Assembly (NCBI GenBank): GCA_047947135.1
Contig: CP170457.1
Location: forward strand, 3,906,001-3,970,000
Direction: 5' to 3'
DNA length: 64,000 bases
Source of the DNA: Planctobacterium sp047947135
Lineage (GTDB): Bacteria > Pseudomonadota > Gammaproteobacteria > Enterobacterales > Alteromonadaceae
In this document: positions 45,421 through 55,227 of the stretch, in pieces
Position numbering within the stretch: position 1 is the first letter of the stretch
Layout of the letters: every line of letters starts with the position of its first letter
Made by a program: the position numbers and the translations under genes
The notes under the pieces: model-generated
Databases searched by the model: none
Told to the model about the DNA's origin: nothing
The model's input: the letters and a program-made list of their open reading frames with translations, nothing else

Positions 45421-45687
45421 TTAAATCATGTACTCTATGGCATCGCCATTATGTTCGGTGTTATGAGTACCCACAGGCTTTTTCACCCGTAGCCTGACCA
45501 TTTGTTCATGCAATTCGCTAATAAGCTTGCTACCCGTTTTGGCGCATACTCCCGGGATGATAGCGTGCATCAGGCAGGCAAACGCTGCACTAAATAACTT
45601 CAAGGAGAACCCCAGAGCCATTCTAAAGTGCTGTAGATAACTCTCATTGACACTGCGTGGGTGTTCCAGAAACAACTTATTGAACAT
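45421..45687 (-). CDS. DUF6356-type small membrane-associated protein
   Basis: An 88-residue protein starting MFNKLFLEHPRSVNESYLQHF, the typical start of DUF6356 proteins. A hydrophobic segment (about 24-48, MALGFSLKLFSAAFACLMHAII) is followed by a TGSKLISELHEQM stretch. The family has no known function. It converges on rnt with 31 bp between the stops. Confidence 0.75.
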   Translation of the reverse strand: MFNKLFLEHPRSVNESYLQHFRMALGFSLKLFSAAFACLMHAIIPGVCAKTGSKLISELHEQMVRLRVKKPVGTHNTEHNGDAIEYMI

Positions 45688-45801
45688 ATATAACCTCCAG
45701 CTATAACTTATAACGGATTGTATTCTAATAAATCGACGTCGGTATTTAAATGCTTAAGCTAATTCAAGCTGAAGATTTTTTATTTTCACAGACCTAAAAC
45801 G

Positions 45802-45828
45802 TAAAAAGCCCGGTACAAAACCGGGCTA
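45802..45828 (-). terminator. Rho-independent terminator after the peroxiredoxin gene
   Basis: On the minus strand an 8-bp GC-rich stem AGCCCGGT/ACCGGGCT is followed by a T-run (plus-strand AAAAA at 45803-45807). It starts about 25 bp after the peroxiredoxin stop. Confidence 0.85.
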
Positions 45829-45853
45829 AGGATAAAGCTAGTTGCTTACAATC

Positions 45854-46459
45854 TTATAAAGATTCGGCATTTTCAGATAAGAATGCAGCTACCCCTTTAG
45901 GGCTTGCGTCCATACCTTTTTTACCTTCTTCCCAACCAGCAGGACACACTTCACCGTGCTCTTCGTGGAAGTTCAAGGCATCTACCATACGCAACATTTC
46001 GTCGATGTTACGGCCAAGCGGCAGATCGTTAACAACCTGGTGGCGAACCATGCCTTCGGCGTCAATTAAGAACGAACCACGGAAAGCAACCCCGGCTTCT
46101 GGATGTTCTACGTCATATGCCTGGCAAATTTCGTGTTTAACGTCAGCTACCAAAGGATATTTCACCTGACCAATACCGCCATCTTTCTCAGCGGTGTTAC
46201 GCCATGCATTGTGTGAGAATTGTGAATCGATAGAGACACCAATAACTTCTACACCACGCTTCTGGAATTCTTCATAGCGGTGATCAAATGCGATCAACTC
46301 AGAAGGACACACGAAAGTGAAGTCTAAAGGATAGAAGAATAATACCGCTTTCTTCCCTTTAATTTTTTCGCTAAGTGTGAATTCATCAACAATTTCACCG
46401 TTTCCAAGTACTGCAGCAGCAGTAAAGTCAGGTGCCGGACGGCCTACTAATACACTCAT
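45854..46459 (-). CDS. 2-Cys peroxiredoxin (AhpC/Prx1 family)
   Basis: 201 residues from ATG at 46459, which has GGAG 6 nt upstream; a TTG four codons earlier is less likely. It reduces hydrogen peroxide and organic peroxides. The peroxidatic Cys51 lies in FFYPLDFTFVCPSEL. The resolving Cys is in EVCPAGW near the C-terminus. The C-terminal YF-type extension is replaced by KGVAAFLSENAESL. Divergent from bfd over 336 bp. Confidence 0.94.
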   Translation of the reverse strand: MSVLVGRPAPDFTAAAVLGNGEIVDEFTLSEKIKGKKAVLFFYPLDFTFVCPSELIAFDHRYEEFQKRGVEVIGVSIDSQFSHNAWRNTAEKDGGIGQVKYPLVADVKHEICQAYDVEHPEAGVAFRGSFLIDAEGMVRHQVVNDLPLGRNIDEMLRMVDALNFHEEHGEVCPAGWEEGKKGMDASPKGVAAFLSENAESL

Positions 46460-46795
46460 ATCATTCTCCAATTAAGTTCAAAATAATTCAGTCACGCGCG
46501 CACCGCGCTAACGCAACTGCGTGTCGATATCCAAAGAATATAGGGGTGGATGGGAAAAAACCAATCTAATAAGTTAATTGTCTTATTCGATTTAATTAAT
46601 AGCGGTATTTTTCATCAAGATCTGATGAACAACTGAGCACTTCATCCTGTCAGATTAACCTGACTTTGTAGGGTGGCACATGACAAACTTTTAATAATTA
46701 AACGCAAAAAACACTTGAATAATTCTAAATAACAATTATTATCATTTGCAGAAAGCCAAACAATCGTTTTATAACAATTTTATTGAGATTCACCC
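46460..46795. promoter_or_regulatory. Divergent peroxiredoxin/bfd control region with a Fur-box-like site
   Basis: 336 bp without genes. At 46731-46749 the sequence AACAATTATTATCATTTGC matches 13 of 19 bases of the classical Fur consensus and lies about 47-65 bp before the bfd ATG. That position suits iron-repressed control of bfd. No clear OxyR site was identified for the peroxiredoxin. The Fur assignment is by eye only. Confidence 0.5.
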
Positions 46796-46990
46796 ATGTA
46801 CGTATGTTTATGTAACGCCATAACTGACAAAGACATAAAACGCGCTGTCGCAGAACAGGGCGTTGGTAACATGCGTGAATTAAAAAGAACCCTGTCTATC
46901 GGTAATCAGTGTGGCAAATGCACACAGCTCGCCCAGCAGTTTATTGATCAAACTATTATTGACGAGTCTTTATTTAAAGACGTTGGCTAA
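46796..46990 (+). CDS. bfd: Bacterioferritin-associated ferredoxin
   Basis: A 64-residue 2Fe-2S protein that reduces bacterioferritin to release stored iron. The cluster cysteines are C4, C6, C39 and C42 (CLC at the N-terminus, GNQCGKC). Its length equals E. coli Bfd. No bacterioferritin gene is in the window. A possible Fur box lies upstream. Confidence 0.94.
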   Translation: MYVCLCNAITDKDIKRAVAEQGVGNMRELKRTLSIGNQCGKCTQLAQQFIDQTIIDESLFKDVG

Positions 46991-47122
46991 ATAGCCACTA
47001 CAACCATTTCTGTTGCACTTACCTACGCCATGACTGCCCTATAAAATGGGGTTATTTCGCTGTAAAACCAGACATCAACGTAAATCCGAGAGCGCTAAAG
47101 CTCTCGGACCATTACATGACGT

Positions 47123-47470
47123 TTATTCCGCCGATTCGCCTTCTGCTGGTTTGTTTCTGTCTGCGGCCTCTTTGATGATGGTTTGCAATTCACCCTGCTG
47201 ATACATTTCCATTAATATATCGCTACCACCGATTAATTCCCCGTCAACCCAAAGCTGTGGGAATGTCGGCCAGTTCGCATATTTTGGCAGTTCTGAGCGA
47301 ATATCCGGGTTTTGCAAAATATCGACATAGGCAAATTGTTCACCGCAGGACATCAGGATTTGTGCCGCTTGAGAAGAAAATCCGCAGCTGGGTAGCTTAG
47401 GTGAGCCTTTCATATAAAGCAGAATCGGGTTCTCTTCAATTTGTTGCTTGATTTTGTCGATGGTTTCCAT
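47123..47470 (-). CDS. grxD: Monothiol glutaredoxin 4
   Basis: A 115-residue CGFS-type glutaredoxin that carries 2Fe-2S clusters. The active motif CGFS is at 29-32 (KLPSCGFSSQAAQ), with WPTFPQLWVDGELIGGSDI near 70-90. The length matches E. coli GrxD. Divergent from sodB over 269 bp, an arrangement also seen in Vibrio. Confidence 0.96.
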   Translation of the reverse strand: METIDKIKQQIEENPILLYMKGSPKLPSCGFSSQAAQILMSCGEQFAYVDILQNPDIRSELPKYANWPTFPQLWVDGELIGGSDILMEMYQQGELQTIIKEAADRNKPAEGESAE

Positions 47471-47739
47471 AAATAACCTCTAAATTAAACGTTGTACTAT
47501 GTGGGTAAGATTGTGGCTATCACTGTAAATTCAATGGTGATTCTTGGACCGATTGAACTTTGCTGAAAAAACACACCTAGTTTACCCCTTTATTTTTAAA
47601 AATCTGATCCTATATTGACACTTGGCAATAAATAAAACGAATTGTTTATAAAAATCTGACGCCTGTTGCTTTAAAAAGTGCAGACAAGCGACTAGGATTG
47701 TTAACCCATTTGTGATTCATTGATCATACGGAGAATGTT

Positions 47740-48321
47740 ATGGCTTTCGAACTTCCAGCACTACCTTACGAAAAAAACGCGCTTGAACCCCATATTTCAG
47801 CAGAAACATTAGATTTCCACCATGGCAAGCACCATGCAACTTATGTCACTAAATTGAATGGTCTTATTGAAGGCACCGATCTGGCAAATAAATCACTGGA
47901 AGAAATCGTAAAGTCTTCTGAGGGTGGTGTATTCAATAACGCAGCACAAATTTGGAACCATACGTTCTACTGGAACAGCTTAAGCCCAAATGGTGGCGGT
48001 GAGCCGTATGGCGACCTTGCTGCTGCAATTAACGCCAAGTGGGGCTCGTTTGATGCTTTTAAAGCGGCATTCAACGATAAAGCCGTCAACAATTTTGGCT
48101 CTAGCTGGACATGGTTGGTTAAAACAGCTGATGGTCTGGATATCGTAAATACCAGTAATGCCGCAACTCCGCTGACAGACGCAGGTGTCACACCACTGAT
48201 GACAGTAGATTTGTGGGAACACGCTTACTATATTGACTACCGCAACGCACGTCCTAAGTACCTGGAAGGTTTCTGGGCACTTGTGAACTGGGACTTTGCA
48301 GCGCAGAACTATGCTGGCTAA
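47740..48321 (+). CDS. sodB: Iron superoxide dismutase
   Basis: A 193-residue cytoplasmic enzyme converting superoxide to hydrogen peroxide and oxygen. The metal ligands are His27, His74, and Asp/His in DLWEHAYYIDYRN. FSFGSSWTWLV-type sequence (NNFGSSWTWLV) and NHTFYWN favour iron over manganese. GGAG lies before the ATG. Followed by its own terminator. Confidence 0.97.
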   Translation: MAFELPALPYEKNALEPHISAETLDFHHGKHHATYVTKLNGLIEGTDLANKSLEEIVKSSEGGVFNNAAQIWNHTFYWNSLSPNGGGEPYGDLAAAINAKWGSFDAFKAAFNDKAVNNFGSSWTWLVKTADGLDIVNTSNAATPLTDAGVTPLMTVDLWEHAYYIDYRNARPKYLEGFWALVNWDFAAQNYAG

Positions 48322-48344
48322 TCCCAGATAGAAATAACATCAAG

Positions 48345-48370
48345 AAGGACGCTGCGTAGCGTCCTTTTTT
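48345..48370 (+). terminator. Rho-independent terminator after sodB
   Basis: AAGGACGCT and AGCGTCCTT form a 9-bp stem with a GCGT loop, followed by six T residues (including the two that close the stem). It begins 23 nt after the sodB stop. Confidence 0.9.
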
Positions 48371-48509
48371 GTATGGAATAAATCTTTTAAGTTCTATGCT
48401 AAATAGCCTTTATGGAGCCACTCCAAGTACATATAACCAATCTGATTGAGGAGCGGGTTTCATAGTCTCAACGTCCTGAAAGCAGACTTTTCAGCAGTCG
48501 TGAAATCAA

Positions 48510-51500
48510 TTACTGAAGTTGCTGCTTTGCCGTTTCCAGTTCAGTATCTAATTGATTAGCCTGATCGGCCCGAGGTTTGACGAATCTGGCCAGCCAGTAA
48601 TAAAGAACTGGTGTCAAAAACAAGGTAAATACCACTGCAATACCTAAACCACCAAATACGACCCAACCAATCGCGTTACGGGCCTCAGCGCCAGCTCCGG
48701 TTGAAAGTATAAGCGGTAGCCCACCTAATATTGTAGACAACAGGGTCATGGCGATTGGTCTTAAGCGCACTTCGCCCGCCTGCAATATCGCGTTGCGAAC
48801 CGACTCTCCTCGATCGCGCAACTGGTCAGCAAACTCCACCAGCAAAATAGAATTTTTCGCCAGTAGTCCAATTAACATCACCAACCCTATCTGTGAGTAA
48901 ATATTAATGGAGGTACCTGTCAAATACAGTGCAAAAATCGCAGCAGCAATACCAAACGGCACAGTTATCATGACCACCAGCGCACTGTTAACACTTTCAA
49001 ATTGTGCAGCCAACACCAGCAACACAATGAGAAAGGCAATGATGTAGGTTGCGTTAACCTGCTGATCGGTCTCCTGATAGGTCCGGGCTTCTCCCAAAAA
49101 CACCAAGCCATAGCCATTTGGCAACATTTCCGCCGCCAAGTCGCGCAGCGCAGCGACCGCTTCAGAAATGGGTAAGTTATCCGGTAACTCTAAATCGACT
49201 TCGATAGCTCGGCGCTGAGCATGGCGTTCTAACTCTGCCGCCACACCCTCTTCGGTGATATAGGCGATGGATGACAGTGGGACCAGATTTCCATCGCGTG
49301 CAGACACGTACAAGTTGGTCAAATCTGAAGGATTGGCGGAATTTTTGTAAGTGGACTGTAAAATGATTGGAATAGCCTGATCACCAACGTTGAGATCTGC
49401 AATATCGTCTCCCCCAATAGCCGCTCTTAAGGTTCGGGAAATATCACTAAAAGGTACACCTAATTCTTCTGCACGTCGGCGATCAATCTGGACACGCATT
49501 TGCGGCTGGGTTGGCTGGTAGGAAATCCGTGGATTGCCCATTTCCGGATACCGATTTTCTACCTCTTTGCTAAAGGCCTGGGCAACTTTGAAGATTTCTT
49601 CATAGTCTTCTCCTGTGATCGCCAATTCCAGTCCACCGCCCTGCCCGCGTAAATTCAGACTGTTGGCCCCAAAAGCTCGACCTGGTGCACCCGGTATATT
49701 GCTTAGCTGAGGACGTATTTCATTGATGATGTCCTGTTGGGAACGTTCCCGCTCACTCCAGTCTTCAAGATTCACGGTCATAAATACGATGTTCGGATCC
49801 CATTGTCCTACGACTGTGCGAATAGACTGAATATTGCCATCATCCGCGTAAGGCAACAGGATATCTTCCATCTTTTCAGCTTGTCTATCCATAAAGGAAA
49901 TACCTACCCCATCAGGACCGCGGGCAAATATTCGAATGTTGCCCCGGTCTTCTGACGGCAACAGTTCTTTATCTATCTGAGTGTAAAGAACACCAGCGAA
50001 TCCGGCACAGAAAAGGCTTGCAGCAAAAATGATCCAGCCTTTATCCAAACACCATTGCAGGGCGTTGCTATATTTTTTGGTTAAGGTCGTTGTGACTTTG
50101 TCTGCCCATGCGCTACTGTTGTCCTTGTTAGGGATTTTAGCCTTTAGTGCGGGTACAAGGGATAACGCCACAAAGGAAGAAATAATAACCGAACCTGCTA
50201 ATACGCCACCAAATTCCCGAAACAATTTACCGGCAGTCGACGGCAAAAACGCGATAGGAACAAACACCGCCACCAACACGGCAGTGGTTGCAACCACGGC
50301 AAAAAACACTTCTCTACTTCCTACAACGGCAGCGGCTTTCTTGCCCAATCCTTCTGACTTTCGTCGCTGAATATTTTCCGAGACGACAATAGCATCGTCG
50401 ACAATAAGGCCTGTGGCGAGAACCAATGCCAGCAAGGTCAGAATATTGATAGAAAATCCCAGTACCCACATAACAGCAAGCGCACCAATAAGGGAAACCG
50501 GGATAGACAGTGCAGGTACGATAGTGGCGCGCCAGCTCCCAAGGAATAACCACAATGTCACCACCACAAGCAATATGGTAAAGCTCAGCGAAATCATGAC
50601 TTCCTGCACTGAGCTACGAATAAACTGGGCATCATCTGATGTCAGATAAATGTCAAGGCTGGGAAAACGGAGTTTTAGCTCATCCACAAGGGCCAGTACC
50701 TGATCAGAGATTTCGATCGTATTAGCGCTCGCCTGCCGAATAACACCCATCCCGATAACCGGCTTGCCATTTAATCGGACGAAACTTTGGGCATCCGCAG
50801 GACCAAAATAAGCCGTCGCCACATCGCCGATACGAGTATTCCCCGATACCAGAATATCTTCGACCTGCTGAGCGGTTACCGATGTAGCATCGGCTCGCAC
50901 AATAACCTGATGATCAGTGGAGCGCAAACTACCTGCTGGTACGTCAAATGGCGCGAGCCGTAGCGCTTCGGATACATCCGTAAAAGACAACCCGAAACTG
51001 GCAAGTCTGATGGGATCAACGGTCACTCTGAGAACCCGTTCTCTGTCTCCATTCAATCTGACATCTGCCACGCCAGGAATGGACAAGAAAAGTGGTGCAA
51101 TATCTTTTTCCACCATTTCTGTCACGGTCTCCAAGTCCAGTGTGTCACTTGCAACCGCAAGGCTTACAACAGACTGGGCATCGTTGTCCGCTTTAACAAT
51201 CGCTACTTGTTCGACTTCTTCCGGCAGTTGTCGTTGAACGCGACTTATCGCCTCTCGAGTTTCATTCGCGGCGTCTTCTAAATCAATGCCAGGGCGAAAC
51301 TCAACTACTATGCGGGAAAACCCCTCTTCACTCTGTGCACGTATCGATTTAACACCGCTGACTCTGGCAGCAGCACCTTCTAAGCGACTCGTCACTTCCG
51401 TGTCGACTGTCTCTGGTGAACCACCCGGATAGTCAGCGCGAATAGATACAATCGGTCGGTCGACGTCAGGTAATTCACGCACTTCTAACCCCAGAACGGC

Positions 51501-51602
51501 AGCCAGACCCGCAATAATAATCAGAATATTCAGCACCATGATCAGCACGGGCCTGCGTATGGATAGTGACGGTAAATCGTCTTTGTTCGCCAGTAAATTC
51601 AT
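48510..51602 (-). CDS. RND family efflux transporter permease (HAE-1 type)
   Basis: A 1030-residue inner-membrane proton antiporter with twelve predicted helices and two large periplasmic loops (about 35-335 and 560-870). It starts LSIRRPVLIMVLNILII and contains the helix-4 proton-relay segment with GLIVDDAIVVSENI (about 400-414). The second half has GLLAKNSILLVEFA (about 935). It pairs with the adaptor gene 4 bp upstream; no outer-membrane channel gene is present, so a TolC encoded elsewhere is likely. Substrates unknown. Confidence 0.95.
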   Translation of the reverse strand: MNLLANKDDLPSLSIRRPVLIMVLNILIIIAGLAAVLGLEVRELPDVDRPIVSIRADYPGGSPETVDTEVTSRLEGAAARVSGVKSIRAQSEEGFSRIVVEFRPGIDLEDAANETREAISRVQRQLPEEVEQVAIVKADNDAQSVVSLAVASDTLDLETVTEMVEKDIAPLFLSIPGVADVRLNGDRERVLRVTVDPIRLASFGLSFTDVSEALRLAPFDVPAGSLRSTDHQVIVRADATSVTAQQVEDILVSGNTRIGDVATAYFGPADAQSFVRLNGKPVIGMGVIRQASANTIEISDQVLALVDELKLRFPSLDIYLTSDDAQFIRSSVQEVMISLSFTILLVVVTLWLFLGSWRATIVPALSIPVSLIGALAVMWVLGFSINILTLLALVLATGLIVDDAIVVSENIQRRKSEGLGKKAAAVVGSREVFFAVVATTAVLVAVFVPIAFLPSTAGKLFREFGGVLAGSVIISSFVALSLVPALKAKIPNKDNSSAWADKVTTTLTKKYSNALQWCLDKGWIIFAASLFCAGFAGVLYTQIDKELLPSEDRGNIRIFARGPDGVGISFMDRQAEKMEDILLPYADDGNIQSIRTVVGQWDPNIVFMTVNLEDWSERERSQQDIINEIRPQLSNIPGAPGRAFGANSLNLRGQGGGLELAITGEDYEEIFKVAQAFSKEVENRYPEMGNPRISYQPTQPQMRVQIDRRRAEELGVPFSDISRTLRAAIGGDDIADLNVGDQAIPIILQSTYKNSANPSDLTNLYVSARDGNLVPLSSIAYITEEGVAAELERHAQRRAIEVDLELPDNLPISEAVAALRDLAAEMLPNGYGLVFLGEARTYQETDQQVNATYIIAFLIVLLVLAAQFESVNSALVVMITVPFGIAAAIFALYLTGTSINIYSQIGLVMLIGLLAKNSILLVEFADQLRDRGESVRNAILQAGEVRLRPIAMTLLSTILGGLPLILSTGAGAEARNAIGWVVFGGLGIAVVFTLFLTPVLYYWLARFVKPRADQANQLDTELETAKQQLQ

Positions 51603-51606
51603 TGTG

Positions 51607-52635
51607 TTATTGCTTCGCTGAGATAAGCATATCGGTTTTGACGGGTTGCCCTGACCTTAATTGCTGGATTCCTTCCACTATCAGAATATCTTGTTGTTGC
51701 AGATTGCCCTCGACCAGAATCTCCCCCCGCAGTCGCTGTTTAATTTCTACGTTTTCTTTGACTGCCTGACCGCCTCTGTTTACCCAGACATAAGAGCCCG
51801 TTGCCCCCCAAGCCAATGCCGCCTCGGGTATGGTCGGGTAGCTCGCACCTGCAGCGGTAAGCGTCACTTTGAAACTCAATCCGGGGCGAAAACGGTCATC
51901 ATCATTGTCCAGAATGGCCCGTACCTTTAAGGTTCTGTCTTCAGTGTCGATGCGTGAGTCTAACTCAGCGAGATTAGCTGTTAACGCCAGTTCTCGGTTG
52001 TTCCAGGGCTGTACCTCTACCTGGGCATTTTTATCTACGAGACCCAGTGCCAGCTCAGGGGCAGAGAAGTTAATAAATAATTGTGTCCGATCATCAATAG
52101 TTGTAATCAACGTATTTACGCCAATACGATCGCCGGGTTCGACGTCAGTCAAGCCCACGTAACCTGAAAAAGGAGAGACGACTTGACGATCCTGTAAATC
52201 ATCTTGCGCTTCCTGTACGGCGACTTCAGCAAGGTCTCTTAGCGTTATCGCATCATCAACGGCTGATTGTGTAACTGCCCCTTCGGTTTTACTTTTAATC
52301 AGTCGTTTAAGGGTGCGCTCAGCATCTGCCAGCTCTATCTGGGCCCGAGTAAGTGCGGTGTGTTGTCTTCGGGCATCAAGTTCTATCAACGTCTGCCCTT
52401 GTTCTACAAAATCACCGGGGGTGAACAACACCTTGGTCACCTTATCTGCAACTGCGGGATATATGCTGACGGACTTTTTGGCTTCTGCAGTACCCACCGT
52501 CTCAATAGACAATTTCATCGGACTAAATTGTAAGGGTTGCACGACAACATTCGCAGCTTTCTGCTGACGCTGTTGTGCTTCAGCACTTCCCACCACTAGA
52601 AGCAATCCAAGCAAACTACACACGACAATTTTCAT
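51607..52635 (-). CDS. RND efflux periplasmic adaptor (membrane fusion protein)
   Basis: A 342-residue periplasmic protein with a signal peptide (about 1-20, LLGLLLVVGSAEA). A lipoyl-like domain is split around a coiled-coil hairpin (VLFTPGDFVEQGQTLIELDA, then LTRAQIELADAERTLKRL at about 95-150, then SPFSGYVGLTDVEPGDRI). A beta-barrel domain with RTLKVRAILDNDDDRFRPGL follows. It is first in the two-gene efflux operon. Confidence 0.93.
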   Translation of the reverse strand: MKIVVCSLLGLLLVVGSAEAQQRQQKAANVVVQPLQFSPMKLSIETVGTAEAKKSVSIYPAVADKVTKVLFTPGDFVEQGQTLIELDARRQHTALTRAQIELADAERTLKRLIKSKTEGAVTQSAVDDAITLRDLAEVAVQEAQDDLQDRQVVSPFSGYVGLTDVEPGDRIGVNTLITTIDDRTQLFINFSAPELALGLVDKNAQVEVQPWNNRELALTANLAELDSRIDTEDRTLKVRAILDNDDDRFRPGLSFKVTLTAAGASYPTIPEAALAWGATGSYVWVNRGGQAVKENVEIKQRLRGEILVEGNLQQQDILIVEGIQQLRSGQPVKTDMLISAKQ

Positions 52636-53285
52636 ATTTATCCTTTTGAACCTGACCCGAAATAAGAATGATTTTCAGTTATCGCCAAACATGTTAACAA
52701 AGATTACGAGGGCTGAGACCACTTCGATCTGTAAAGCCAATGTAAATACGACAAACAGTTGGAATTTTACGATGAGTGATGGTTAACAGCATTTGTTTAC
52801 TATCATTAACTGGTTTTAATACTGTTGCTCAGCTGACAAACGATCACTTTGGGCTGAAGAGATTGTAGGACTTAAAAGCTGTAGTTTTTTCCGGTAAGAG
52901 GCGTGTACAGAATCTGCTTTATGTAGATAAAAGAGCTGTTTCATTCCTGCTTTTACCTGAGGACTAAACATACTTTGCGCCCGATAAAAGTTGAGTTTGT
53001 TCGCTATAAAAATCACTCCGAAATAAATGAACAAAAGTCATTTATTTCGGAATGAGATTTTCCTTTAATCGAGCCGGGTAATAAAATTGGCTCGAAATAA
53101 CACCAAAGCAGCGCTACCTTAAATCTCACCTGAACAAAATCAACCCATTGATAATAAAAATAATTTGTTACGACAGTTGTTAGCGTAAATTCTTCTAAAT
53201 ATGCAACGCAAGACTCGCAATTAGGGTCTAATCTATTAGTAGCGCGACTAAAAACCATCAACGCTTTGCCATGCTGGAGGTTTTC
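52636..53285. other. 650-bp intergenic region upstream of prkA
   Basis: The region holds the 18-bp hairpin at 53013-53055 and must contain the prkA promoter and the RND operon promoter. A 51-codon frame on the minus strand (ATG at 52971, stop at 52816) is present but has no recognised family and only weak start signals. A longer TTG start for it would lie inside the hairpin. I do not call it a gene. Confidence 0.45.
53013..53055. repeat. 18-bp inverted repeat (one mismatch) upstream of prkA
   Basis: TCACTCCGAAATAAATGA and TCATTTATTTCGGAATGA flank a 7-nt loop ACAAAAG; the inner 14 bp pair perfectly. There is no T-run after either arm. It lies 231 bp before the prkA start and 578 bp before the RND adaptor start. 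It could be an operator, an RNA stem or a MITE-like relic. Confidence 0.8.
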
Positions 53286-55208
53286 ATGGGTATTTTTGAA
53301 CATTATCAACAAAGGTACGAAGCACATAAAGAAGAAGAGTACAGTATTCAAGAATATCTTGAGCTGTGCAAAAAAGATAAAATGGCTTATGCCAATGCTG
53401 CCGAACGCCTGCTGGAAGCGATAGGTGAGCCAGAGCTCATCGACACATCGAATAACCCAGCACTGAGCCGCATTTTTTCCAACAGAGTAATTGCTCGTTA
53501 CCCTGCGTTCGATGACTTCTACGGTATGGAGGAATCTATCGAACAGATCGTCTCCTATCTTCGCCATGCAGCTCAAGGACTGGAGGAGAAAAAACAAATC
53601 CTCTATTTGCTTGGCCCGGTAGGTGGCGGTAAATCCTCGTTAGCAGAGAAGCTGAAGGAACTCATGCAACGAGTGCCTATTTACGTACTTAAAGGCAGTC
53701 CGGTTAACGACAGTCCTCTGTGCCTTTTTGATATGCAGGAAGACGGCGAACTGTTGGAGAAAGAATACGGTATCGCCAATCGATATATGAAAACGATTAT
53801 GTCTCCATGGGCCAGAAAACGCTTGCACGAGTTTAACGGAGACATCTCCAAATTTAGTGTCGTTAAATTGTATCCATCGGTTTTGGACCAGGTAGGTATT
53901 GCCAAAACAGAGCCGGGTGATGAAAACAATCAAGACATTTCTTCGCTGGTGGGGAAAGTGGATATTCGTCGGCTGGAAGAATTTGCACAGAGTGATCCGG
54001 ATGCTTACAGCTACTCTGGCTCTTTGTGTAAATCAAATCAGGGATTGATGGAATTTGTTGAGATGTTTAAAGCTCCAATTAAAGTGCTTCATCCTCTGTT
54101 AACCGCAACCCAGGAAGGAAATTACAACCCAACAGAAGGCTTTTCTGCCTTACCTTTTGACGGTTTAATTCTGGCTCACTCAAATGAATCAGAGTGGCAG
54201 AGCTTCCGAAACAATAAAAATAACGAGGCGTTTTTAGATCGGGTCTACATTGTAAAAGTGCCCTATTGTTTACGGGTTTCTGAAGAAATTAGAATTTACG
54301 ATAAACTGCTTACCTCCAGTGAATTATCGCAAGCTCCCTGTGCGCCAGGGACGCTTGAAACACTGGCACAATTTACGGTTCTATCGCGCCTGAAAGAACC
54401 TGAGAATTCCAGCATTTATTCCAAAATGCGGGTATATGATGGTGAGAGCCTCAAAGACACCGATCCCAAAGCCAAGTCATATCAGGAATATCGCGACTAT
54501 GCAGGCGTCGATGAAGGCATGGAAGGTTTATCAACACGTTTTGCCTTCAAGATTTTGTCACGTGTCTTCAACTTCGACCATAGCGAAGTTGCCGCGAATC
54601 CGGTGCATTTATTTTATGTATTGGAAAGACAGGTTGAACGTGAACAATTTGCCGGGGACCTCGAAGATAGGTACAAAGAACACCTGAAAGGGTATTTGAT
54701 TCCAAAATATGTGGAGTTTATCGGAAAAGAAATACAGACCGCCTATTTAGAATCGTACTCTGAATATGGGCAAAACCTATTTGACCGTTATGTAACCTAT
54801 GCTGACTTTTGGATCCAGGATCAAGAATATCGGGATCCCGAAACCGGGCAACTGTTTGATAGAGAAGCACTTAACGCCGAGCTGGAAAAAATTGAGAAGC
54901 CAGCTGGCATCAGTAATCCCAAAGATTTCCGCAATGAAATCGTCAACTTTGTGTTAAGGGCAAGAGCCAACAATAAAGGTAAAAATCCCAATTGGACCAG
55001 TTATGAAAAACTGCGCACTGTCATTGAGAAGAAAATGTTCTCCAATACTGAAGACTTGTTGCCAGTGATTTCATTCAATACCAAAAGCTCTGCCGAAGAT
55101 CAGAAGAAACATGACGACTTCGTTAAGCGCATGGCCGAAAAAGGCTATACCCAAAAACAAGTCAGATTGCTTTGTGAGTGGTACCTGAGAGTCAGGAAGT
55201 CTTCTTAA
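53286..55208 (+). CDS. prkA: Serine protein kinase PrkA (YeaG)
   Basis: 640 residues from ATG at 53286, preceded by GGAGG; a short in-frame extension to 53271 has no site. An AAA+ domain with Walker A GPVGGGKSS at 110-118 is followed by a PrkA C-terminal kinase-like domain from about 400. The E. coli homologue YeaG (644 residues) is an RpoS-linked protein of nitrogen and stationary-phase stress. First gene of prkA-yeaH-spoVR. Confidence 0.96.
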   Translation: MGIFEHYQQRYEAHKEEEYSIQEYLELCKKDKMAYANAAERLLEAIGEPELIDTSNNPALSRIFSNRVIARYPAFDDFYGMEESIEQIVSYLRHAAQGLEEKKQILYLLGPVGGGKSSLAEKLKELMQRVPIYVLKGSPVNDSPLCLFDMQEDGELLEKEYGIANRYMKTIMSPWARKRLHEFNGDISKFSVVKLYPSVLDQVGIAKTEPGDENNQDISSLVGKVDIRRLEEFAQSDPDAYSYSGSLCKSNQGLMEFVEMFKAPIKVLHPLLTATQEGNYNPTEGFSALPFDGLILAHSNESEWQSFRNNKNNEAFLDRVYIVKVPYCLRVSEEIRIYDKLLTSSELSQAPCAPGTLETLAQFTVLSRLKEPENSSIYSKMRVYDGESLKDTDPKAKSYQEYRDYAGVDEGMEGLSTRFAFKILSRVFNFDHSEVAANPVHLFYVLERQVEREQFAGDLEDRYKEHLKGYLIPKYVEFIGKEIQTAYLESYSEYGQNLFDRYVTYADFWIQDQEYRDPETGQLFDREALNAELEKIEKPAGISNPKDFRNEIVNFVLRARANNKGKNPNWTSYEKLRTVIEKKMFSNTEDLLPVISFNTKSSAEDQKKHDDFVKRMAEKGYTQKQVRLLCEWYLRVRKSS

Positions 55209-55227
55209 ATTACGGTGAGGGTCCAAT

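Noticed and set aside
52816..53034. 72-codon minus-strand frame
   Set aside because: Starts at a TTG inside the inverted repeat; the shorter ATG version has only weak signals. Left as unproven.
53013..53597. 194-codon minus-strand frame over the prkA start
   Set aside because: Antisense to the well-supported prkA 5' end and running through the hairpin; no credible start signal or family.
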